DNA of 64,000 bases. Source: Zasmidium citrigriseum. Its lineage: Eukaryota; Ascomycota; Dothideomycetes; Mycosphaerellales; Mycosphaerellaceae. The stretch is from positions 62,001 through 126,000 of the forward strand of contig NHNW01000057.1 of the NCBI GenBank assembly GCA_002786025.1, written 5' to 3'. The position numbers were made by a program, and so were the translations under genes. Within the stretch, counting starts at the first letter, position 1; each line of letters begins with the position of its first letter. Of this stretch, positions 11,645 through 21,416 are shown piece after piece. A model generated the notes under the pieces. It had not been told where the DNA came from, did not search any database, and saw only the letters and a program-made list of their open reading frames with translations.

Positions 11645-12592
11645 ATGCCTCCCAAAACACCCACTCCTCTCTTGCAAATACCGCCGCGCTTCCTCTGTCC
11701 GTCTCTGCCACGCGCCTTCGTCCGCACAATCCGCTCGATCGCGCCCCCAAAACGCGGCGGCACGCACCCCGAACGTTTCAACCAAGGTTACGGCTCCGGT
11801 CTTCCCATCCTCAAAGCATCTCAAGATGGCGCTTTCCTGCGCAAAGAAAAGAACTTCCCGCTCAGAACTGGTGCATTGGCCATCAAGAAGGGCATGACCG
11901 GAATCTACGACCCCTTAACAGCAAAACGCGAGGCTTGTACTGTTTTGCAGCTGGATCGGTGTCAGGTCACTGGGCACAAACGACGGGACGTACATGGATA
12001 CTGGGCGGTGCAAGTTGGATGCGGTACAAAAGAGGCGAGGAATGTCACGAGACCGGAAAGAGGAGAGTTTGCAGCGAAAGGCGTGCCAATCAAGAAGCAT
12101 CTGGCCGAATTTCGCGTGAAGAATGAGGAAGGATTGCCGCCTATGGGAACCATCATCACAGCCGATCTCTTCCAGGAAGGCCAATTTGTCGACACCCGCG
12201 GCGTGACCAGAGGCATGGGGTTCGCCGGTGGAATGAAGAGATGGGGTTTCAGTGGGCAGCCCGCTTCCCACGGTAATTCGCTCACGCATCGTGCCATGGG
12301 TTCGGCGGGTGCTTCGCAGGGCAGTGGATCAAGAGTCTTACCAGGAAAGAAGATGGCTGGACGTATGGGTGGCGAGCATCACACTGTGCAGAAGTTGAAG
12401 GTGATGAAGGTGGATGCCGAGAACGGGATTGTGGTTGTCAAAGGATCGGTGCCGGGACCGAAGTACTCCATCATTGAGGTCAAGGACTCGCTCAAGGTTG
12501 CTTGGCCGCAGGTTGATGGCAATGTTGGCCTGACGCCAATGGTTGGCAGCATACCAGAAGCTGTGAAAGAGGAGGTTGTCGCCGAGGCGTGA
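11645..12592 (+). CDS. MRPL9: mitochondrial large-subunit ribosomal protein uL3m
   Basis: Single exon, 315 aa from the ATG at 11645; the frame opens earlier (11465) but that extension looks non-coding. The N-terminus, rich in Pro, Arg and Ser with few acidic residues, fits a mitochondrial targeting peptide. The body has the L3 signature around GFAGGMKRWGFSGQPASHG and the following GSAGASQGSGSRVLPGKKMAGRMGG, which in the ribosome reaches towards the peptidyl-transferase centre. It is expected in the mitochondrial matrix as part of the mitoribosome. The length agrees with fungal uL3m proteins. Confidence 0.93.
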   Translation: MPPKTPTPLLQIPPRFLCPSLPRAFVRTIRSIAPPKRGGTHPERFNQGYGSGLPILKASQDGAFLRKEKNFPLRTGALAIKKGMTGIYDPLTAKREACTVLQLDRCQVTGHKRRDVHGYWAVQVGCGTKEARNVTRPERGEFAAKGVPIKKHLAEFRVKNEEGLPPMGTIITADLFQEGQFVDTRGVTRGMGFAGGMKRWGFSGQPASHGNSLTHRAMGSAGASQGSGSRVLPGKKMAGRMGGEHHTVQKLKVMKVDAENGIVVVKGSVPGPKYSIIEVKDSLKVAWPQVDGNVGLTPMVGSIPEAVKEEVVAEA

Positions 12593-13478
12593 GCATAATT
12601 CCAACGTCCGATCTTGAGGACTGAGCAACGGCACGCCGAATCTCGAGTCTCAGCAACACCGCCAAAACCATCTTGCACCAAGATCAAACGCTCGCCCAAC
12701 CACTATTGCCCCCAAATCTATACCACAAGATTCATGCCCAACGGCTATCCCAATCCAGCAAACACTCAAAACGCCCGTCGGCAATATCTCCCTCAAATTC
12801 GGCGACCTTTCCGCGGCCACTGCATAGGCTGCATGACTGCAGACGCACTTGTGCAGAAGCAAAGTCTAAAACGCCTGAACCTGCGCGGGATCGGGCGGGG
12901 CCCGCACAGGGCGGGACGAGCGCATGAAATTGGTGATCGATGGATGGGAGAGCTCTCCAGTTTTTGCGGGCTCTGCATGCAGTAGGGCGAGCCGGCAGAT
13001 GGTCTGGAACTGGGTCTGTTGCACAGAGGGAATGCAGGTGTCACGGCGTTGGGAAAGGCGAAGAGGTGCTTGTTGCGTGGGTGAATTTGTATCAGTGTAG
13101 AGTTGTACAGCTGAATCAAGGGTGGTTGAGTCACTTCTGACCTTTACGTGCCGCTGTATGTTTCAGATGTCGAACATCTCGACATGACATTCACGCCACC
13201 GCGCCCACGTTGCCCGGTCATTTGAAGAGGTGCCGGTTTCAATGTTGCTCAAGGACATTGTTATTCAGCCGAGTATCAAGACCTGCCAACTTCATCTTCG
13301 CGCTCGACGGCGAGGCTGTGAGCATTGCAGTATTTGGATCTTCCAATTATCACACAGTCCCACTCCAACACAATCGCGCGTGTGGACATTTACAAAAGAA
13401 CCATCCAAGCCAATTTCTTCTATGATGTGTGCTGAGACAGTCCTAGCCGTGGGTTCAATGCTGATCTCCCCAAGCTCC
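12593..13478. other. intergenic, nothing recognised
   Basis: About 890 bases. Several overlapping short frames on both strands lack motifs and are treated as chance. The neighbouring genes converge here (uL3m plus, unknown protein minus), so it holds two 3' ends. Confidence 0.4.
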
Positions 13479-14150
13479 TCAGACTCTGAACTGCCAGTCT
13501 CTTGGAAATCGGAGTCGTCGCAGATCAGCCCAGCTGATGCACCCCGCCATATCGTAGGCATTTATTGCGACGATGTGGATGAGCACCCTTCGAACCCAAG
13601 GAATGTTGGTCATCTCGGCCAGTGGAAGACCGCCCCTGTACCAGGCCACAGCTTGATCACGCTGGCAGGGCCAAGTCACTCGAGCTCGCTGCGCTCCCAT
13701 CAACTTCTCCACACCTTGGCTGGTGTTCGGCAATAGCTGTGGGATGATCGTGCGCCCAAAAACCTTGAGTCCTCTATGGGCAACTGCGTTCGAGATGAGC
13801 TCCGCGATTTGTCCACTGATGAACCCCCTGAGTCTCCACCTCCTGACTTCCTCTGCAGCTTCTGGCGATATGCACTTGGACACCAGGATTTCAACGCCGG
13901 ATTGAAAGAGTGATATGCCCATGGTGAGCAGGAAGCATCCAGCGACTTTCCCGAACTCGACTTTATGGACGTAGGCCTGCTTGTGCGCATTTTCGACGTC
14001 GTCCCAAGACTCAGCCTTGTCGGGTGTGCTGGTCCGATCCGCCACTCTTGATTCGGGGCGCTCGATTTGCTGCTGGTCGTCCTTGCTTGACTTCACAAAA
14101 TGTGCTTCAGTTGCCGCTGTTCCTGCCTGGCCCTCGTCTTGCGCAGCCAT
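13479..14150 (-). CDS. hypothetical protein with one probable membrane segment
   Basis: The ATG at 14150 gives 223 aa; the frame runs on to 14180 only with a TTG. The first 60 residues are polar and rich in Asp, Glu, Ser and Gln. A hydrophobic stretch, VAGCFLLTMGISLF, around residues 78-91 looks like a membrane segment or a buried helix. The rest is mixed alpha-type sequence with no motif I recognise. It has no obvious signal peptide. Codon use looks coding and the frame is long for chance, but there is no family support and extra exons are possible. Confidence 0.4.
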   Translation of the reverse strand: MAAQDEGQAGTAATEAHFVKSSKDDQQQIERPESRVADRTSTPDKAESWDDVENAHKQAYVHKVEFGKVAGCFLLTMGISLFQSGVEILVSKCISPEAAEEVRRWRLRGFISGQIAELISNAVAHRGLKVFGRTIIPQLLPNTSQGVEKLMGAQRARVTWPCQRDQAVAWYRGGLPLAEMTNIPWVRRVLIHIVAINAYDMAGCISWADLRRLRFPRDWQFRV

Positions 14151-14900
14151 CGTTGAGCTGTGTCGAGGTCGATACTGCAATTCAGGGATGCTGCCGGGGT
14201 TGGGGCTGGTTGAAGGATAGCGACAGTTCTGCAGAGGATTTGATGTATGAGGACAAGTGGTACGAAATTTCAGATGTCAATCGAGTCGAGAAATGATTTT
14301 GTGCGGCGGGCCCGCTTCCAAAGTCACCTCGTGTAGCGAACCATTCATGCTGCATCTAAATCATACGGCAAGAGCCTTGGGTCGCTGGCGACGTCACCTA
14401 GGTAATAGATCAGGAAGCTACCAGCTTTCCAGCCTCACGGTCCCCTATCGCAGGCGACTTTTGATGATTCGCACCGCTTTAGCGAAAGAGGATACGACTG
14501 TGTACGATATTCAAGGTTCACCCGTAAAGTGCAACTCAGCAGTGGAGGGGAGTTAAGGAACAGAGTAGGGCTCAGGCAAATGAATGCACCTCCAATCGAG
14601 AACAGCTCCGGAAAGCTTGTTACCACCTTGACCCACGATCTGGTTGTCTTTCAGATACTGCACTACGAGCTTGCTGTCTCTTTTGGTTCCATTATTGAGA
14701 CCCCATCATATTTCCGGCAAATGCCCTTTCGTTCCAAGAACATGCTGGCAGGAGATAATAGATTCACTAGATACGTTGATGTGGATGGATATTGTTGGGA
14801 AACACGAAGACGATCACAAGCTTGGTCTGCTATGTCGAGGGGCCACGTTCACAGAAGTGTGCGGAGAGCATAATGGTACTTCGTCAAGGTTCTCACTCAT
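14151..14900. other. intergenic, nothing recognised
   Basis: Upstream flank of the small membrane-type protein and left border of the repeat array. Frames of 60-115 codons are present but overlap and carry no motif. Confidence 0.4.
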
Positions 14901-14919
14901 CGCGCGCCAGTCTGCTTCA

Positions 14920-16885
14920 TTCTGTAGTTGCATGTGCAAGTCGTCTCACATGCAAACGCACGGACCTTCAAACCAGGGTATATCTACCACCTTCCACACC
15001 CCCTTCCTTCTTTTCTTTCTTCAACAACAACGACGAGGGCGACGAATGGCGTCGCCTCTTCGCCGCCACAGGATCATCTGTCTCTGGCTAGGTATCTGAG
15101 CTGGGGATAGGAGATTCTTGTTCCACTGCGCACGGACGGATAGGGAGGGATATGGTACGGTGAGCACCGCGTCAAGAATCGCGGACGAGGCGATGTTGGT
15201 GTGGTGTGATGGAAGAGCATAGTAGCATGAGTGTGAGAGGAGTATGCTGCTACTTCATCTCCAACTTCGCTCCCATCTTCCTTCATTTCGTGCATGCACA
15301 TGCAATCCCTTTCACATGCCGCCTGACGGATGCACGGACCCTAGACGCAGAATATATCTACCACTCTCTACTCCCTCTCCTTCTTCTCTTCTTCAATAGC
15401 AATAGCAGCGGCAAGCACTGCCCATCGTACGCCCGTACAACCACAACAAGATCTGCATCATCTGTTCGTGGCTCAAACTATCTGAGCTGGGGGTAGGAGA
15501 TGTCCAAGACGCTGGGGATGCAAGCCTTGTGTGTGGGAGCATGAAGACCACATCATAGACTCCGCGCCATCGTTTTCCTCTCCAAGACTGACCTTGGCCC
15601 AAATTAACTTCCCTCTGACACTGGCACATGTCAAACATCTCACATGCGAACGCACGGACCTCCAACTGCCGGTGTATCTAACCCTTGCTACTCTCTTCTC
15701 TTCTTCTCTTCTTCAACAATGACGGCAGCAGCAGCAGTGGCTGCACTCCATCAGAAATCCACCATACTTCTGCATCATCTGTTTCTGGCTTCTAATATCA
15801 GGGCTAGGGACAGGAGATGCTCGAGACACCAGCTGATGTGGTATCAGACGGGTTCGTGGCGGGGAGACTGGAAATGGCGGTTCTGATGTGACTGGAGTCA
15901 TATGAATACATTCTTGGGAAGAGGACGAGAAGTGCTTATATGTCTCTCTCACCATCGCTCCTTTCTCTCCTAACATCAACGTCTTCTGTCCCTTCAGATT
16001 ACTTCTCTTCGAATCCGGCACATGCAAAAGCGCGTCACATGCTCCCCCAGCCACTGCACGACCTCCGCCAGCAGATTATATCTTCTTCTTTTCAAGCTTT
16101 GTCTTTCTCACCCCCTCTCAACCATCATCATGCACAAGAACCTCAACACATCTCATCTGCTCTCCAGCTCCTTCGTATGGGCTGGGGACAGGAGAGGGGT
16201 ATTCCCGTCGCCACAATACATCTCAAAGCAGACCATGGCCATTTCCACGTTTCACGAATACCTCTTCCTCCATCCATATCTCATCTTACCATCAAGCCCA
16301 ACCCGGCTCCTTCCAGGACCGAACAATCTTCACTTTCCCTCCAGTCTCACATGCTCACTCGCCCGCACGGACCACTTCTGAGAAGTATATCTTGTCATAC
16401 AGCTCGCAACTTCTCTCTTCTTTCTCCCTCAACAGACAGCCCGGAAAAGCCGCTCGACCGTTTCATCTGCTCTCCAGCTGCTTTGTGCCGGCTGGTGACA
16501 GGAGAGGTGTACATATAGACATCGCTTATCGTGCTCAAGTATCGGTTCGTGAGGTTTCGGGGTGTCTTGGGTCTTGTCCATATTATCGCATCCTGCAATC
16601 AGAATGTCCCTTGTCTTATCTCGCCACCTCGACTGTAATCGGTCCATTGATCCCTCAGTTCCAGCCCTCACACGCCCGCTCCATCACACGTCCATCTCTT
16701 CACATAGGTTCCTGCTCACATGCACCGCACAGACCACCACCGAAAGTATATATCTTCATCACAGCTCCAAATCTTGCGGTCTTTCTTTCTCCAAGCTCTA
16801 GCTGGTGGCTCGAAGGAGACGCGGCACCTCATCTGCTTCTCGGCTCATCATTCCGAAGATGGGCTGGGGACGGGAGAGGTGCATT
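14920..16885 (+). repeat. array of six diverged ~350 bp units with promoter-like motifs
   Basis: Six units share an ordered set of short motifs: one CACATG-like site, then TCACATG, then about 17 nt to CGCACGGACC, then TATATCT, a pyrimidine-rich tract, CATCATCTG or CATCTGCTCT, and finally GCTGGGGACAGGAGA. TCACATG lies at 14945, 15312, 15640, 16035, 16347 and 16716, a spacing of 312-395 bp. The TATA-like motif follows 31-42 nt later, and the GGGGACAGGAGA-like motif ends each core about 105-130 nt after that. Copies are clearly related but strongly diverged; the last three share the longest blocks. No conserved frame runs through all six. The units are rich in CA and TG, so they have not been RIP-mutated. 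Confidence 0.75.
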
Positions 16886-17136
16886 TTCTAGCAGAAGCAG
16901 TGATTGCGGACGTATATCGGTCTGCGGGCGGAGTCTTGATCTCGTCGCTACTGCTGATACGGTATTGACGAAGGACGTTTGAGGACCGGCTGACTTCGCT
17001 GATCGATTAGGCGTTGAGCGAGGCGACAGGCGCATCGAACGACATACCACAGGCGAGGGTGACTAGACAGTGATGATTCGTTCGATTCGCTTTAGACGAT
17101 ATCCTTCACTATCATCCTCCTCACATCCATCTCCGC

Positions 17137-19266
17137 CTACAACTTAAACCTCGCAGCCCCCTGCCCACTCCCCCCATCACCCTTCACTTCCCTCCCCTCA
17201 ACATCCCTAACATCCCCCTTCTTCCCAATAACCTTCACCCCACCCTTCTTCAAATCACCCAACATAGCCTTCTTCTCCTTCGCCGCCCGACTCTCAGTGC
17301 TCTTCTTCGGATCAACATTCCCAGAAGCCTTCCGAATCCTCTCCTTCTCCCTTCGTCGGCGCCTCTTCTTCTCCTCTCGGGACATCTCCTCTCTCGCAGA
17401 GGGAAGACCGCTCTTCCCAGCCACCTCCTCGTGCTTGTTGGCTGCGGATGCTTCGCCGCCTTTGTAGATTTCTTGTGGGGCGAGTTGGCTTGCGCCGGCG
17501 ACTTCGCCTCCGGCGTTGGGGCGGGCGTCTTCCATCGTGACGACGGGGGCGTCGACGCGGATGTCGAGTTGCGGGGCGGGGGCTTTGGGGCGGAAGTGCC
17601 AAGAGGAGAGGCTGTCGAGTTGGCCGCTGATTTCACGCCAAAGCTTCTCGATTTCTTTCTGCTCTTGTGCGAGCTTCTCGTCTTTGACGTCGACGTAGTT
17701 CGGATCGGTACGTTTGAGGTGCTCTTCTTCGTACTCCTCGGCGAGACCCTTCTTACTCTTGTTGTCGTCTAGCTCGAAGTCCATCTTTCCGCGACGTCCA
17801 TCTTTGCCAGTGGCTAGGTCATCCGGTCGCCTGCGAATGATATCTTGGAAGTCGTGGGCCAGAATACGGCGTTTGATGAGTTCCTCGATGGATTCGCTGA
17901 CTTCGGCTGTGATGACTGGTACTGGCTTGCCGGCTCTCTCGAAGTCGAGATCCTCTTCCAGTAATGAGTTGACTGGCCGATCCGCAGCGCGAGCTTCTCC
18001 AGAGAGCTGCCAGTCTCGTTTTGCGACGTTGGCGGCTTCGAGCTTACGGATCTCTGCTGCAATTTCGGCCTTCCGACGTTCGTGGGCTGACCGTCTTGAG
18101 CGTGGATCTGAAGGGTCGAGCTTCTCCTGGCCGTCTTCGTCTTCTTGTTCCTCGTCCGATTCGTCAAAGAGGTCGCGATGCACAGCTTCCATCGTTCGTT
18201 GCATGTCATTGTCATCTTCTTCTCGCTTGCCACTTGCCGATGATTCAGGAAAGTTGTGAGGATTCGGTCTGCCCTTCTTATTCTTTTTCTTCTTTTGCGC
18301 AGGTGGTGCAAAGAAGTCCTTGTACATGATGTCGTTTGTGTTGGCCATGTCTCCCAAGCCGGCCATGTCACCGTCTTGTACCTCTTCGTCTTCGTCCTCG
18401 CTGGGCGCGTCAGGATCGCCGAAGGTTGGGCCATCCTCATCGTCGTCGTCATCCTCCTCTTCGGCCTCAGCGGCTCCACTCTCTCCCTCTTTGCCTCCTG
18501 CAGCTTGGCCGAGAGGGTTGGCATCCCAATCGATATCCTCTTCGTCACTCGCGGCACCGTCATCATCGCCTCTTGCATCTTGTTGCTCGAGAAATTTTGA
18601 CTGCTTGTTAAAGTCGTCGATGGAGAAGAAGCCATCGTTCAAGCCGAATTTATCCTGCACCAGCTCAGCAGGCTCATCCTGTGGCTCGTCGTCCTCTTCC
18701 ATATCGTCGAAATCGTCGTGCCCATCCATATCGATGTCCTCCTCGTCATCCTCTAGCACCTGATCCGCATTCTCCTCGTCTTCTTCATCACTCCACCCGC
18801 CCTCTCCATCATCGACGCCCTCAACCTCATAATCCACGCCTTCCTCGCCAAGCTCCTCGTCCGAGTCTTCTTCTTCATCCGCGAACTTGACAGACTTCCC
18901 GTTCGGCGCACTCTTCGCCTTCCCCTCAATACGCGCCTGCTCAGCCTCATACGCCCTCTCGGCCTCTTGCGCAGCAGCATCAATCACCCGCCTCGCCTGC
19001 TCCCAAACCTGATCCACGCCAAAGCCATCAGTATGAATCTGCTTCAACCGAAGCACATCCTCCTCGTCATGCTCCTGCCCTCGCTTGCGCTTCCTCCGCG
19101 CCTCTTTGAGCCGTTGCTGCTGCTCGTCGCTAACATCTTTGGCCAGAGGATCGAGGATGTTCTTGAGGTATGCGATCGAGTCGGTATAGAGCGGTAAGCT
19201 CGGTTGTAGAAACTCATGCGGACTCTGCTGGAGAGCGGTGAGGAATGTGTCCGTCGTCGCGGCCAT
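17137..19266 (-). CDS. MPP10: U3 snoRNP protein Mpp10 (rRNA processing)
   Basis: Single exon, 709 aa from the ATG at 19266; the frame extends to 19329 only with TTG. The N-terminus (TFLTALQQSPHEFLQPS) is followed by a long acidic region with many DDDDED and EEED runs. The C-terminal half holds the Mpp10 core, including GLNDGFFSIDDFNKQSKFLE, VNSLLEEDLDFERAGKPVP, IKRRILAHDFQDIIRRRPDD and a basic tail (REEKKRRRRREKERIRK). Mpp10 joins Imp3 and Imp4 in the small-subunit processome and is needed for 18S rRNA maturation in the nucleolus. The acidic tracts create long shadow frames on the other strand. The start lies only about 245 bp from the P450 start, so the two genes share a short divergent promoter. 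Confidence 0.95.
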   Translation of the reverse strand: MAATTDTFLTALQQSPHEFLQPSLPLYTDSIAYLKNILDPLAKDVSDEQQQRLKEARRKRKRGQEHDEEDVLRLKQIHTDGFGVDQVWEQARRVIDAAAQEAERAYEAEQARIEGKAKSAPNGKSVKFADEEEDSDEELGEEGVDYEVEGVDDGEGGWSDEEDEENADQVLEDDEEDIDMDGHDDFDDMEEDDEPQDEPAELVQDKFGLNDGFFSIDDFNKQSKFLEQQDARGDDDGAASDEEDIDWDANPLGQAAGGKEGESGAAEAEEEDDDDDEDGPTFGDPDAPSEDEDEEVQDGDMAGLGDMANTNDIMYKDFFAPPAQKKKKNKKGRPNPHNFPESSASGKREEDDNDMQRTMEAVHRDLFDESDEEQEDEDGQEKLDPSDPRSRRSAHERRKAEIAAEIRKLEAANVAKRDWQLSGEARAADRPVNSLLEEDLDFERAGKPVPVITAEVSESIEELIKRRILAHDFQDIIRRRPDDLATGKDGRRGKMDFELDDNKSKKGLAEEYEEEHLKRTDPNYVDVKDEKLAQEQKEIEKLWREISGQLDSLSSWHFRPKAPAPQLDIRVDAPVVTMEDARPNAGGEVAGASQLAPQEIYKGGEASAANKHEEVAGKSGLPSAREEMSREEKKRRRRREKERIRKASGNVDPKKSTESRAAKEKKAMLGDLKKGGVKVIGKKGDVRDVEGREVKGDGGSGQGAARFKL

Positions 19267-19510
19267 GGCGGAGGTAGCTGGTGGGTTGTGGAGCGTTGAT
19301 CGTCTCGAAATCTGAAAAATGAAGTCCAAGCGCGGAAGGATTCCGCCCGAGCGGGCCGCGTTGACGACACCTGCCGAACCTGGAGAGCTGCGAGCGATTC
19401 CCCAATTCCAACTTCACCTCCACCAATGTACGGCAGCCCGTCGGATAGCCGGGTCGTTGATGATAAGTTCGAGATGGAGCTCGATTTTTTTACCTCTTTC
19501 TCAATCACTA

Positions 19511-21073
19511 ATGCTGGCGACCATGCCCCTTTCTCTCCAATTGATCCCTGTCTTTCTTCTCACTTTGATCGGGAGCCGCGTGATATGGAGCTACTTACGC
19601 TTACGGCACATCCCAGGTCCCTTCATCGCGAGCTTGACCGATCTCTATCGGCTGGTAGTGGTTTGGAGGCGAGATGCCCACGACACACACCTCAGACTGC
19701 ACGCCAAATACGGGGATCTGGTCCGGATTGGCCCCAACTGCGTCCTGATCTCCAGTCCCGATGTCATCCAGGACATCTACGGCATCAGCAAAGGCTTTGT
19801 GAAGTCCGAATTCTACCATGTCTGGCAGAATATCGTCAATGGCAAGCGGGCAAGCTCTCTTGTCTTCACGACCGACGAAGCCGAACATGCAAAGATGAAG
19901 CGGCCCATTGCTTCGGCCTACTCTCTCTCAACATTGGTGGAGTTTGAGCCACTGATCGACTCGACAACTGCTGTTTTTTTGTCGAGACTGGACGAGATTT
20001 TCGCGGAGACAGGCAAGACTTGCGACCTTGGAACATGGCTGCAGTGGTATGCCTTCGATGTTATTGGGGAGCTTACCCTGTCTAGACGACTGGGCTTTCT
20101 CGAACAAGCTGAGGATGTCCAAGGCATCATCTCCTCCGTCTCAGCAAATTTCGACCGATGCTCGGTCCTGGGACAGATGCCATGGCTGGATCTTTGCACT
20201 TACAAGAATCCCATCTACCTGCGTTTCTTCGCCAAGCCTGTCACCAACCCGATCCTCCTATTCGGCCAAAGACTCCTAAAAGACCGCCTCAACGACAAAG
20301 AAGAACCTTCCTCCGAGCTAGACATCAAAGACCCCGTCCTTTCAGACAAGGTCCTCCACGGCACCACCCCAAGCAAACCCGACTTCCTCTCCCGCTTCCT
20401 CAAACTCCACGAAGAACAACCCGACATCGTCACCGACCGGGCATTGCTGACCTACCTGTTCATGAATATCAACGCGGGCAGCGACACCATCGCGTCAACT
20501 CTCCGTGCAATCTTCTACTACCTCCTCAAAACCCCCTCAACTCTCCAAAAGCTCCGGCACGAACTCTCCGCAGCCCAAGAATCTGGAAACCTCACCTTCC
20601 CGCTCCCAACCTGGACCCAATGCCGCGCTTTGCCTTACCTCAACGCCTGCATCTCGGAAGCCCTCCGCCTCAACCCGGCTCTAGCCCTCGCATCCGAACG
20701 CATCGTCCCAGCCAGCGGCCTCACCATCAACAACACCTTCCTCCCACCAGGCACAGTCGTCGGCATCAACCCCTGGGTCCTGCAGCGCGATACGAGGATC
20801 TTTGGACCTGACGCAGCGGAGTGGCGGCCTGAGCGCTGGATTGAGAGTGACCCGGAGCGGGTGAGGTATATGGAGAGCCATTTGTTGACGTTTGGGGCGG
20901 GGAAGAGGACATGTTTGGGGAGGAATATTGCGATGTTGGAGTTGGGGAAGTTGGTGCCGGCGGTGATTGGACGGTATGATTTGGAGTTGAAGGGTGGGGA
21001 GTGGAGGGTTTTAAATAGTTTTGTTGTGAGGCAGGAGGGGTTGGAGGTGCGGTTGAAGAGGAGACAGCAGTGA
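19511..21073 (+). CDS. cytochrome P450 monooxygenase, pisatin-demethylase-like
   Basis: Single exon. The ATG at 19511 gives 520 aa and places a hydrophobic anchor (SLQLIPVFLLTLIGSRVIW) right at the N-terminus, as expected for an ER-bound P450. Earlier in-frame ATGs at 19319 and 19460 would push the anchor inward. Hallmarks are all present: the proline-rich hinge (HIPGPF), the I-helix (NINAGSDT), ExxR (EALR), the PERW motif and the heme-binding loop FGAGKRTCLG (Cys near residue 468). The overall pattern is that of fungal pisatin-demethylase-type P450s, which hydroxylate or demethylate plant phenolics or secondary metabolites. The substrate is not predictable and no other biosynthetic gene sits beside it. 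Confidence 0.92.
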   Translation: MLATMPLSLQLIPVFLLTLIGSRVIWSYLRLRHIPGPFIASLTDLYRLVVVWRRDAHDTHLRLHAKYGDLVRIGPNCVLISSPDVIQDIYGISKGFVKSEFYHVWQNIVNGKRASSLVFTTDEAEHAKMKRPIASAYSLSTLVEFEPLIDSTTAVFLSRLDEIFAETGKTCDLGTWLQWYAFDVIGELTLSRRLGFLEQAEDVQGIISSVSANFDRCSVLGQMPWLDLCTYKNPIYLRFFAKPVTNPILLFGQRLLKDRLNDKEEPSSELDIKDPVLSDKVLHGTTPSKPDFLSRFLKLHEEQPDIVTDRALLTYLFMNINAGSDTIASTLRAIFYYLLKTPSTLQKLRHELSAAQESGNLTFPLPTWTQCRALPYLNACISEALRLNPALALASERIVPASGLTINNTFLPPGTVVGINPWVLQRDTRIFGPDAAEWRPERWIESDPERVRYMESHLLTFGAGKRTCLGRNIAMLELGKLVPAVIGRYDLELKGGEWRVLNSFVVRQEGLEVRLKRRQQ

Positions 21074-21416
21074 CGGCAAATTTTTGAGGATGGCATTTCC
21101 CATGGCGGAGAGGAGAAGCCTCCTGAGGCAAGGTATGGCTTGGCGCCTACTCACGTCGCACAAAATGTCTTCGTAAGGTGGGCCTCAGGCAGCCACGCGA
21201 ACGATTGTAAGTTTGATGCCTTGTCGACTCTCACATTGCGGGGGATTCGAGGTAGGTTCAACTCCTTGAAAGGCTGCCATCGATTGGAATTGCATGCTAA
21301 CACTCAATGAATAGGATACATATATTTAGCAAGCTACTCACGAAGGTCAGATCCTATTTCATCGTGATTCATCTCAAGACTTCCCAGAATCGTACTGTCA
21401 TCTTTTCTGCCTCGTC
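21074..21416. other. intergenic, promoter of the oxygenase gene
   Basis: About 340 bases between two + strand genes. A TATA-like ATACATATATTT occurs about 90 bp before the next ATG; nothing else is recognisable. Confidence 0.4.

Noticed and set aside
15940..16518. 192-codon + strand frame in the repeat array
   Set aside because: It crosses unit borders and is not kept in the other units, so the array was treated as non-coding.
14920..16885. Possible CRISPR-like array
   Set aside because: The host is a eukaryote, units are about 350 bp, spacing is irregular and the repeats are diverged.
18320..18763. Serine-rich + strand frame of 147 codons
   Set aside because: It is the complement of the acidic Asp/Glu repeats of MPP10, which always give Ser-rich antisense frames.
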